From positions 1 through 12,921 of the forward strand of contig ONEU01000029.1 in NCBI GenBank assembly GCA_900316925.1: a stretch of DNA of 12,921 nucleotides, written 5' to 3'. The translations under genes were made by a program, and so were the position numbers. Under the pieces are notes generated by a model, which saw only the letters and a program-made list of their open reading frames with translations, ran no database searches and had not been told where the DNA came from. Shown here in pieces: positions 6,122-12,921 of this stretch. Every line of letters begins with the position of its first letter. The first letter of the stretch is position 1. This DNA comes from an uncultured Eubacteriales bacterium (GTDB taxonomy: Bacteria; Bacillota; Clostridia; Oscillospirales; Acutalibacteraceae).

Positions 6122-9100
6122 ATGAAATCAAAACCCAGAAAACTACTGAAAACCAGTCTTTGCTTCCTGATAAGTCTCTGTATGACACTTTCGGTCATCG
6201 TGACAGGGACGCCGACTGCCTCTGCCAATGTGATTGTGGATGCAGTCGTCGAAAAGGCGGTAGATCAGCTCCTCGAAGACGGTATGCGTCTTTGCTGTGA
6301 GGGCATCGACTGGCTCGGTGAAGCAACAGGCAACGAAGATGTACAGAAAGCCTTCTCGTTCATTGAGGAATGGTGCTTTGAAAGCTCCACGGATATTGCC
6401 ATCGACGAGCTCAAGGAGCTTTGTCAGGAAATTATCGCCAAGCTTGACGAGATCGAGATCGAAATGAACCAGAGCTTTGCACTGATCAGCTCCGTCCTTG
6501 CGAAGGACGAAGTGAAGACCGCCAAGGCCAGGGTCGATACCAAATGGACAAACTCGGTGGATAACGTCATCCGGAACCATCAGGCAACGAACGCCCTGAT
6601 TACTTACCGGACGTATCTCACCGATGCGGTAAACAGAGCGGACACCCATACCCTGCAAGCCGACAAGGATGCTCTCATTACCGCCTTTTCGGGAATGTAT
6701 ACGGGAGATATCCCCGTTGAGATGAATACCCCCGAAAAGCTCAAGGAACTGATGTTTGAGAAGGGGACGGTGAACACGAACTTCACCAACCTTATCTCCG
6801 ATCTGTCTGCCGGCCTCAATTACGATTCCATGACGACAGGCTCCGTGGCTCTCTATGCGGCTCAGTTCGCCTATCAGGCATACCCGTTCAGCCACCAGCA
6901 GTATCAGTATCTGCATACCGTGATGGAAAAGCAGATCATGAATATCATTCTCGTGGAAATGATGTATAACGAATACCTGTATCAGCAGGGTGAGTATCTC
7001 AAGGAAAAATTCGGCGAGAACAGCAGCCATTATCAGGGCTACCTTGGGTACCAGACCACCTTCCACGAGCTGATGACAAACGGCGACACCTGCGTCAACG
7101 CCTTGATTGCCAGGATGCTGGAGAAAAAAATGGAGGTAGACGGTCTGGGTAATGTCAGGCTCTCCCTCTCCGACTATATGAAGCCGGAGGATGCCGGCAG
7201 GGTTGCACTGACGGTCAACAACTACAAGAGTCAGATAGATTTCAAACAGGAAGTCAAGGATAATAAGGTTATGACCAACAAAATCCGGGACGGCAGCAAT
7301 ATCAGCAAAAGCCGGTATTCCGCTTCCACCCTGTATTTCAACCGCGTGATGACACATACCAAAAGCGGCAATTTTGTTTACTATATCCTCGACCCCTCTC
7401 AGTATGCTGACCCCCATGAGGCGCTTGCCCTGCGGAACCTCGATCATGTGGTGGACATACGGCTCGACGCGGATATCCACGCACAGAGCTGTGACTATGA
7501 AAACTTCATCCAGGATATGTCCGACGGCGTTAACACCTTCCACATTATCAGCGACAACGAAATGAAGAATTTTGCACCGCTCTTCGAAACAAATTTCTTC
7601 TCGCTGACCGGCAGCACGGTGAACGGCTATCTTGGCGGTACCGAGGCGTATCTCCCGGACATCGGGAGCGGCTCCGACAATCGCTTCAGCAATCTGTTCT
7701 TCCTCACCTCCAACTACAGACGTACAAAATGGGCGCCTGCCATCACGGCCTACACACAGTATAAGGCTCTTGACGGTTCAAAGCTTTTCACAGGCGGAAC
7801 CGTCTCCATCAAGAACGGCTGGGAGGAGGATGTTATCGACACAGGCTCCGGCGATTTCAAGAATCATTCCTCAGATTACGGATACAGTCTTCTTCTTGCC
7901 AATAAGGGAAATACCTTCAAGAAAAACGTTACCTGTTCTGTTTTCCGCAATGCGTCGGCTGACATCAAAATCACGGCAGCTTCCGGGTCGTCTGTCACGA
8001 GCGGTCAGACCATGCAGACCGAGAGCGGCAAAACTCTGGATATCGCCATTAACGGCAGAGGCGTCGTGCCGGATAGTCTCTCTTTGTACAATAAAGAGAC
8101 CAAGGAATCTATCACGATCGCATCCCGCTCTAATTTTGAGAACATGACCCCCGATGATAACGGTTTCTATCACATCTCGTACAGTATGCCCTATTCCGAT
8201 ACGGAATTTGTCCTCTATATGCCCGGGGATGCTCATAAAGTATCCATCGGCGAGGTCACGAACGCTTCTGCCTCCCTGGACAAGACCAAGAACCTGACAG
8301 AAAAGAATTGCAGACGTGATGAAACCGTCTATGTCTATTTCAGATGTCAGGAAGGGTATCTCCCCTCTGACCTTATGGTCGTTGATAGCAAAGGAAAAAG
8401 AGAAGGCTATCTTTACTACCATTCAGAGTATAAAGAAAATGACACCAGCGTTTATGTCTTCAGCTTCGAGATGAATTATACCCACGACGTTTTTGTCACC
8501 GGAAGGTTTGAACCCGGTATTACCATCTCTATGGATACCAGCAAGTTCATCTATGATTCCAACCACTATCTCAAAGCCTATATCCAGCTTGAGGATTACA
8601 ACACGAAAACCTTCTATGACGAACCTATCGTCGTCTCAAACATCAATAACACGGTTTACGGCAGGTATATCTTTGATGACGATTATCTGCCCGCTCACAT
8701 GAAGGTCGTAGGACTGTCTTCCGGGACGGTCTTCTATGACAAGGATGTCAGCAATAAGTCCTCCGGCGATACCTTCATGCTGATTAACCAGTTCTCCAAT
8801 ACAACCTTTACGCCCTTCGGCGAGGATATCATTGTCATCCCCACCTTCGTTCCGAATGACCCGCTGGTCACTCTGGATGATTTCATTAACTGCTCCGCTT
8901 CGTTTGAGCAGGGCACAGACAATACCAGCAAAAGGTTCAAGTCCGGTGATACCGTCACCTTCTACCTGAGAGCTCCCGCTGACTGCAACCAGATAGATCT
9001 TTCCGCTGTTGATAACGACGGTACGGAATGTGCCATCACCTCTGTGGGCTCCCCCGTACAGGACAGTGCGGAGCTTGTCTATACCTATCAGTTCACCATG

Positions 9101-11236
9101 CCCTCCTCGAACGTGATTGTCTGCGGCGAGGCTTACAAAGGAAGAGAAAAGCATCGGGCTGAAATCGGTGCCTTCACAGGCGGCCGCGCTTCATTCTCTC
9201 CTGACAGCGACACCTATCTTGCAAGCTTCGAGGAAATGACATTCCCCTCATTCTATGTCAGAGCTCCCAAAAACTACGGCTTCTCGGAGCTTCATGTCAC
9301 AGACAGCAGCGGCAAGGAGGTTACCGTGCAGAAGGCCGCAGAAAATGCCTTCGACGGTGATGAGATTATCTACACCATCGGCTTCCAGATGCCGAAATCA
9401 GACGTTACGATCACCGGCACCCTGGTGGAGGGCCTTACCGCCAGAACCGATCAGAGTGCATTCGTTCCCGGTGATGACGGTGAACCTGCTGCCTACATTG
9501 AGCTGCAGGAGCTCGCCACCAAGGAATACCGCCGTGACTCCGTTACCATTCCAACCTATGTGAACGCAATCCAGGGCAGATTCGTCTATCACGAGGATTA
9601 TTATCCCACCCACCTGAAGGTTGTCGGTGAACAGACGGGGACCGTCTTCTATGATAAAGACAGAGACCCTACCGATACCGATTTTATCTGCATGACACCT
9701 GACCTGACCGCCTTTGGTGAGAACATTATCGTCATCCCCACCTTTGAGAAGAAAAGTGATCCGGAACCGGAGATCAATCTCATTGGCATCAGCTCCTACG
9801 AGGAGCTTGTCCAATTTGCTGAAAACGTCAGGGACGATTATGCAAAATACGGGCAGGCAAGCGTATGGCTGGAAAAATACATCGTCGCTCCTAAGGACAG
9901 CACCTGGTCTACCCCCATTGGTTCCGCTGACCAGCCCTTTAACGGTACCTTTGACGGACGCGGTTTTGCCATTGCAGGACTGAATATCCATGATGAAAAC
10001 GTGGGCGGCCTCTTCGGAACCATCGGCAGTGACGGCGTTGTAAAGGATCTTGCTGTTGCGAAGGTCACCTTCAACAAAAAGGCACAGGTTGCCGGCGGTA
10101 TTGCGGCTTACAACTACGGTCTGATCGATCATTGCATCAGCGGCGTTAATTCAGACTTCAAAAAAATCGGCATTACCAGCAGGGAATATAATTCTGCCGT
10201 CTACGGCACTGTCAGCGGCGGTATTGCAGGCTACAACTACGGTACCATCAAGGGCTCCCGCTCCTGTGCGTATGTTCTCGGTACGGACGCTGCCGGTATT
10301 GCCTGCATCAACCACGGCACAATCTATGGCTGTGCCAATAACGGCGGTCTGGGAAAAACCTCTGTGGAGGTTGTCCGCGTGGGCGGACTCGCAGTCGAAA
10401 ACCACGGCAGCATCACCGCCTGCTACAACTCTGCGAAAGAAATCGGCGGTACAAGAACGGTACTGTCCGCTCTCTGCGTATCCAACAATGGCACCATCAA
10501 AGACTGTTACTACAGCACCTTCGGCAATCTCTTTACTCCTTTCAGCAGCAACAAAGAGGAAGGAACGCTGAATATCGTTGAAAAGTCAATCAGCCAGATG
10601 CTGACAGCGTCCTTTGCCGATGAGATGAACCGCGTATCGGACGACACCGTGAGCTGGAAACATCTCGAATATCAAAACAAGCTTATCAACCAGGGCTTCC
10701 CGGTTGTCAAGGGCAGATTCATTGAAGCCGTATCACTCGTCAATAACGATAACCTCAAGGTCAGCGCATTCATGCACAAATCTATGAACGTCCGCTATAT
10801 GGCAATGGACACTCGGTCGGAGGTCTACGCGAGCTTCGATGCGGCATCAGGCACCGGAACACTGACAAGCGTTTATGATGTTTCTGCGACTGATGCAAGC
10901 AGGAATGAGATTCCGGCGGAGCTGTGGTGCGAGGGCGTTACGGTCAGCGTACCGGTAAGCTCGGAAAATGTACAGATCATCACGCTGAATGACCAGGGTG
11001 AGACTGTCGCCTTTACTCCCGATACAATTGAGAACGGCTGGGCTACCTTCTCTCTCTCAGAACCTGCCGCCTTTGCCGTCGTCGAAAACGAGAACACAGT
11101 GCCGCTTCCCGACAAGCCCCATAACGGAAATGTCAGCACCGGCGACAGCACCCTACCTGTTACATGGTCCTGCTCGTTGATCCTCGTTTCCCTGCTTGCC
11201 GTTCTTGTCACCAGAAAAAGAAAGGAACGCCGCTAA
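6122..11236 (+). CDS. Giant secreted adhesin-like protein with sorting tail (1704 aa)
   Basis: Start ATG 6122, 11 bases after AAGGAG; the in-frame GTG at 6110 lies within that site and is rejected. Signal peptide 1-35, cleaved after TASA. Residues 36 to about 400 are mainly helical with heptad-like stretches (ELCQEIIAKLDEIEIEMNQ). About 400-612 is unrecognised. Residues 613-1208 are six beta domains in the order A1 (613-706), A2 (707-799), B1 (800-909), A3 (916-1012), A4 (1013-1104), B2 (1105-1208). A domains end like InlB-type repeats (QFTMPSSNVIVCG, GFQMPKSDVTITG). About 1219-1465 is a GLUG region: FNGTFDGRGFAIAGL, then six GG(I/L)xxYNYGTIxxC-type coils. The tail is NVSTGD (1670-1675), a hydrophobic helix and RKRKERR: a wall-sorting signal without LPxTG. 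Probably an adhesin; ligand unknown; no catalytic motif seen. Confidence 0.95.
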   Translation: MKSKPRKLLKTSLCFLISLCMTLSVIVTGTPTASANVIVDAVVEKAVDQLLEDGMRLCCEGIDWLGEATGNEDVQKAFSFIEEWCFESSTDIAIDELKELCQEIIAKLDEIEIEMNQSFALISSVLAKDEVKTAKARVDTKWTNSVDNVIRNHQATNALITYRTYLTDAVNRADTHTLQADKDALITAFSGMYTGDIPVEMNTPEKLKELMFEKGTVNTNFTNLISDLSAGLNYDSMTTGSVALYAAQFAYQAYPFSHQQYQYLHTVMEKQIMNIILVEMMYNEYLYQQGEYLKEKFGENSSHYQGYLGYQTTFHELMTNGDTCVNALIARMLEKKMEVDGLGNVRLSLSDYMKPEDAGRVALTVNNYKSQIDFKQEVKDNKVMTNKIRDGSNISKSRYSASTLYFNRVMTHTKSGNFVYYILDPSQYADPHEALALRNLDHVVDIRLDADIHAQSCDYENFIQDMSDGVNTFHIISDNEMKNFAPLFETNFFSLTGSTVNGYLGGTEAYLPDIGSGSDNRFSNLFFLTSNYRRTKWAPAITAYTQYKALDGSKLFTGGTVSIKNGWEEDVIDTGSGDFKNHSSDYGYSLLLANKGNTFKKNVTCSVFRNASADIKITAASGSSVTSGQTMQTESGKTLDIAINGRGVVPDSLSLYNKETKESITIASRSNFENMTPDDNGFYHISYSMPYSDTEFVLYMPGDAHKVSIGEVTNASASLDKTKNLTEKNCRRDETVYVYFRCQEGYLPSDLMVVDSKGKREGYLYYHSEYKENDTSVYVFSFEMNYTHDVFVTGRFEPGITISMDTSKFIYDSNHYLKAYIQLEDYNTKTFYDEPIVVSNINNTVYGRYIFDDDYLPAHMKVVGLSSGTVFYDKDVSNKSSGDTFMLINQFSNTTFTPFGEDIIVIPTFVPNDPLVTLDDFINCSASFEQGTDNTSKRFKSGDTVTFYLRAPADCNQIDLSAVDNDGTECAITSVGSPVQDSAELVYTYQFTMPSSNVIVCGEAYKGREKHRAEIGAFTGGRASFSPDSDTYLASFEEMTFPSFYVRAPKNYGFSELHVTDSSGKEVTVQKAAENAFDGDEIIYTIGFQMPKSDVTITGTLVEGLTARTDQSAFVPGDDGEPAAYIELQELATKEYRRDSVTIPTYVNAIQGRFVYHEDYYPTHLKVVGEQTGTVFYDKDRDPTDTDFICMTPDLTAFGENIIVIPTFEKKSDPEPEINLIGISSYEELVQFAENVRDDYAKYGQASVWLEKYIVAPKDSTWSTPIGSADQPFNGTFDGRGFAIAGLNIHDENVGGLFGTIGSDGVVKDLAVAKVTFNKKAQVAGGIAAYNYGLIDHCISGVNSDFKKIGITSREYNSAVYGTVSGGIAGYNYGTIKGSRSCAYVLGTDAAGIACINHGTIYGCANNGGLGKTSVEVVRVGGLAVENHGSITACYNSAKEIGGTRTVLSALCVSNNGTIKDCYYSTFGNLFTPFSSNKEEGTLNIVEKSISQMLTASFADEMNRVSDDTVSWKHLEYQNKLINQGFPVVKGRFIEAVSLVNNDNLKVSAFMHKSMNVRYMAMDTRSEVYASFDAASGTGTLTSVYDVSATDASRNEIPAELWCEGVTVSVPVSSENVQIITLNDQGETVAFTPDTIENGWATFSLSEPAAFAVVENENTVPLPDKPHNGNVSTGDSTLPVTWSCSLILVSLLAVLVTRKRKERR

Positions 11237-11241
11237 TCCGA

Positions 11242-11270
11242 AGAATCATTCAGAGCTTCCGGATGATTCT
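11242..11270 (+). promoter_or_regulatory. Intercistronic hairpin after the giant gene
   Basis: AGAATCAT (11242-11249) pairs with ATGATTCT (11263-11270), eight base pairs with a 13-base loop, six bases after the stop codon. No T-run follows, so it is not a classical terminator. It may protect or set the 3' end of the upstream message, or allow partial read-through. Confidence 0.35.
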
Positions 11271-11376
11271 ACCGACACCTGTCCTGTTGACAGCAGCATA
11301 CGTTATCCCAGGCCGGAGGAACTGTTCCGCAGCCGCCGGCCTCAATGATAAAACTTATCCTGAAAGGAAGAAAAAA

Positions 11377-12000
11377 ATGAAAGCAAAAAAAATAGTAACT
11401 CTCACCCTTGCCGCAGCGCTGGCCCTGTGCTCTACCGTATCGGTTACCGCCGCAGATGTCAGACTCACACAGAACAATCCTTCTGATAAAGTGAAGGTAA
11501 AGGCCCGTGTGGAGCTTGAAATCCCCGGAGACATTTCTTATGTCCTCACGATTCCGGATGAGCTGGACTTCGGTGTGTTGAAAAAGCCCACGAATCCCAA
11601 CACGGACAGCTTTGCTGACGTGGATTATACAGTTACTGCTACGACCATCACCGGACTCGATCCTGCTACCCAGGAGATTGTCGTGTATGTCAGGGATGAG
11701 GGTGCCGTTATGGGCAAAGACGAGCGTTTTCTCATCGCCAATGAGCAAGCACCTGACATCACCTTTGCATACGATGTGTATGATGTCACCGACATTCAGG
11801 CAACAACTGCACCCATCAGCGCAGGTACAATGGCCCTCCCCATTGGCTATCTTCTCACCAGCTTCACCAAACAGGGAGAGAAATTCAGAGGAAAGCTTCG
11901 TCTGGATCTGCATCAGCTGGATCAATACAACGATGTTACTGCCATTCTTGGCGATTATAGCGGTCACATGGTTTTCTACAGTACGATAAATAATAAGTAA
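11377..12000 (+). CDS. Secreted single-module surface protein (207 aa)
   Basis: Start ATG 11377, six bases after AAAGGAAG. The frame is open further upstream, but that part reads as the out-of-frame end of the giant gene. Residues 1-25 are a signal peptide (MKAKK, LTLAAALALC core, cleavage after VTA). The mature protein has ISYVLTIPDELDFG at 53-66 and DYSGHMVFYSTI at 193-204. This bounding-strand pair is also seen in the 163-aa, 635-aa and partial proteins of the minus-strand operon. The IPxxLDFG motif loosely recalls WxL-type and pilin-like beta sandwiches, but no WxL motif is present. No anchor or sorting signal. It follows the giant gene by 140 bases and precedes a membrane gene by 36, probably as part of one transcription unit. 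Inference: soluble subunit or partner of the giant protein. Confidence 0.93.
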   Translation: MKAKKIVTLTLAAALALCSTVSVTAADVRLTQNNPSDKVKVKARVELEIPGDISYVLTIPDELDFGVLKKPTNPNTDSFADVDYTVTATTITGLDPATQEIVVYVRDEGAVMGKDERFLIANEQAPDITFAYDVYDVTDIQATTAPISAGTMALPIGYLLTSFTKQGEKFRGKLRLDLHQLDQYNDVTAILGDYSGHMVFYSTINNK

Positions 12001-12036
12001 TTCTGCTTTCCTGAAAAAACACATTCGGAGGTTTAT

Positions 12037-12540
12037 ATGACGGTTCTTTCTATCATCTTTGGCGTATTATTGGTTATTTTTGGCATTTCCTGTATGTTCA
12101 CCCCCCTCATCACGTTTCTGGATGCGGGCTGGTTCATCGTTATTCTCCTGGCAGTCTACGGTATTCTCGCTATTGTCAGATCCGCCGCGAAAAAGAATTT
12201 CGGCGCAAGCTTCTTCTTCGGCATCCTGAGTCTTATCGTTGCGGTGGCTACGATGTTCTTCCCGGGACTGATGGTTCTCAACGACTGGATCCTACTCTAC
12301 CTGGCAGCAGGCTGGTTCGTGATCCAGGGTATCCTTGCGGTTGTCCTTGCAATCAAAACAAGAAAGCTCTCAAAGCTCTGGATCCTCCGCCTCATTATGG
12401 GTATCATTGCGGTACTGCTCGGCGCCTATTCCTTCTTCCATCCCCTGCTGCTGGCAGTTTCGGTGGGCTACCTCATCGGCTTCTACTTCATTGAGTCAGG
12501 CTTTATGATGATCGTATCCTCCGCAGCTTCCAAAAAATAA
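12037..12540 (+). CDS. DUF308/HdeD-like six-helix membrane protein (167 aa)
   Basis: Start ATG 12037, five bases after CGGAGG. Six hydrophobic helices fill almost the whole chain (about 3-20, 26-47, 57-76, 83-106, 113-131, 136-161), with short basic loops (RSAAKKNFG, KTRKLSKLW). The GWFIVILLAVYGILAI and GWFVIQGILAVVLAI segments are internal repeats, as expected for the DUF308/HdeD family, whose length (about 160-190 residues) this matches. E. coli HdeD is linked to acid stress; the biochemical function of Firmicutes members is not established. It is the last gene of the plus-strand unit, 36 bases after the 207-aa gene and before a strong terminator. Its pairing with secreted surface proteins is notable but the role is unknown. 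Confidence 0.9.
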   Translation: MTVLSIIFGVLLVIFGISCMFTPLITFLDAGWFIVILLAVYGILAIVRSAAKKNFGASFFFGILSLIVAVATMFFPGLMVLNDWILLYLAAGWFVIQGILAVVLAIKTRKLSKLWILRLIMGIIAVLLGAYSFFHPLLLAVSVGYLIGFYFIESGFMMIVSSAASKK

Positions 12541-12601
12541 TACTGCATAGTACCTTGTCAATTTCTTAACAGGTTCTGTAAATCGGACAAACGCACCAAA
12601 G

Positions 12602-12645
12602 CACCTCCTATGGCAGATGAATAAACTGCCATAGGAGGTGTTTTT
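12602..12645 (+). terminator. Strong intrinsic terminator of the plus-strand unit
   Basis: CACCTCCTATGGCAG (12602-12616) pairs perfectly with CTGCCATAGGAGGTG (12626-12640), 15 base pairs with a nine-base loop, followed by five T. It lies about 60 bases after the DUF308 stop codon. Confidence 0.95.
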
Positions 12646-12727
12646 CAGTCTTCCGGGAAAGTCGATCTGCCGCTGTCAGCAATCTGAGGAGGGATCCCCC
12701 CGCGCTGAGCCTGCGCACCCAATTTTC

Positions 12728-12827
12728 CAACGGCTGATTGACCTCCAATCATCCCACTTTCTATCCTCGTCTGCAACAGCAAAAAATAGGCACGGGTACT
12801 CTGAGTCGAGTAACCGTGCCTAAAAGT
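12728..12827. repeat. Dispersed ~100-bp intergenic repeat, right copy
   Basis: Same orientation and length as 4245-4344. This copy has the better hairpin: AGGCACGG-G-TACTC with GAGTA-A-CCGTGCCT, 13 pairs plus one G/A mismatch. The conserved part extends about 50 bases beyond the hairpin, further than a terminator alone would need. Confidence 0.8.
12781..12821 (-). terminator. Leftward-facing intrinsic terminator in the right repeat copy
   Basis: On the minus strand the hairpin (12821-12788) is followed at once by ATTTTTT (12787-12781). It would end transcription coming from a convergent gene beyond the right edge. Confidence 0.7.
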
Positions 12828-12847
12828 ATAAAATAACAGCCTGCAAG

Positions 12848-12901
12848 CGCCCCGTCAAGGGGCGTGGCGGCGGACAGAGAAAAAATCGGCGTAAGCCGCC
12901 G
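12848..12901 (-). terminator. Two further hairpins near the right edge, one with a leftward T-run
   Basis: CGGCG (12887-12891) pairs with CGCCG (12897-12901); reading the minus strand, ATTTTTT follows. A second hairpin, CGCCCC-GTCAA-GGGGCG (12848-12864), lies next to it. Together with the terminator at 12781-12821 they suggest the 3' end of a minus-strand transcript entering from the right. Confidence 0.45.
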
Positions 12902-12921
12902 TGCCGGATGTTAGCGACATA

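Noticed and set aside
6143..7543. 466-codon open frame on the minus strand inside the giant gene
   Set aside because: It is exactly antisense to a gene with signal peptide, domains and sorting tail; its sequence is biased (His/Val/Ile rich), without a ribosome binding site or domain. Codon-pattern artefact.
9398..10132. 244-codon minus-strand frame opposite the giant gene
   Set aside because: Antisense shadow of the B2 and GLUG domains, no ribosome binding site, no recognisable protein features.
11287..11315. TTGACA at 11287 as a separate promoter for the 207-aa gene
   Set aside because: No -10-like hexamer lies 15-19 bases downstream.
11164..11376. Extended N-terminus for the 207-aa protein
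   Set aside because: The extra 71 codons overlap the giant gene's end out of frame, and the ribosome binding site and signal peptide fit ATG 11377.
11269..12024. 251-codon minus-strand frame
   Set aside because: Antisense to the 207-aa secreted protein, which has a signal peptide and a well-placed ribosome binding site.

Overview
The window most likely comes from a Gram-positive gut or rumen Clostridia (Oscillospiraceae/Ruminococcus-like). This is inferred from strong AGGAGG-type ribosome binding sites, Firmicutes promoters, single-membrane secretion signals, a TGD-type sorting tail and Big2/GLUG/InlB-repeat-like surface domains. No gene identifies a species. I see no tRNA, rRNA, CRISPR array, transposase or integrase.

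Layout. (1) Positions 1-3971, minus strand: a tight four-gene operon. In order of transcription it encodes a single-pass membrane protein (3971-3390), a 635-aa secreted multidomain protein ending in a beta-helix (3377-1470), a small 163-aa secreted protein (1443-952) and a second beta-helix protein cut by the left edge (933-1). A promoter, a leader palindrome and a hairpin just before the first ribosome binding site lie at 3992-4143. (2) Positions 4245-4998: one copy of a ~100-bp dispersed repeat, then a small Cro/CI-type regulator with a textbook promoter, whose reading frame runs open through a strong intrinsic terminator. (3) Positions 5218-5850, minus strand: a conserved-looking hypothetical with palindromes in its promoter. 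(4) Positions 6122-12540, plus strand: a 1704-aa secreted, probably sortase-anchored giant, a 207-aa secreted protein and a six-helix DUF308/HdeD-like membrane protein, closed by a 15-bp terminator. (5) Positions 12728-12921: the second copy of the dispersed repeat, plus leftward-facing terminators that suggest a convergent gene beyond the right edge.

How it may work together (inference). Four secreted proteins on the two arms (933-1, 1443-952, 3377-1470, 11377-12000) share a module bounded by a Y-x-V/L-T-I-P strand and a Y-A/S-G-x-x...F strand. In the 635-aa and partial proteins this module is joined to right-handed beta-helix repeats; in the giant, an A-A-B block of beta domains is duplicated and followed by GLUG repeats. 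I read the locus as a cell-surface adhesin or matrix assembly: small module-only subunits, larger helix- or GLUG-bearing tips, and a membrane protein that may act as anchor or assembly factor. No sortase, enzyme or known toxin domain is visible, so the function remains open.
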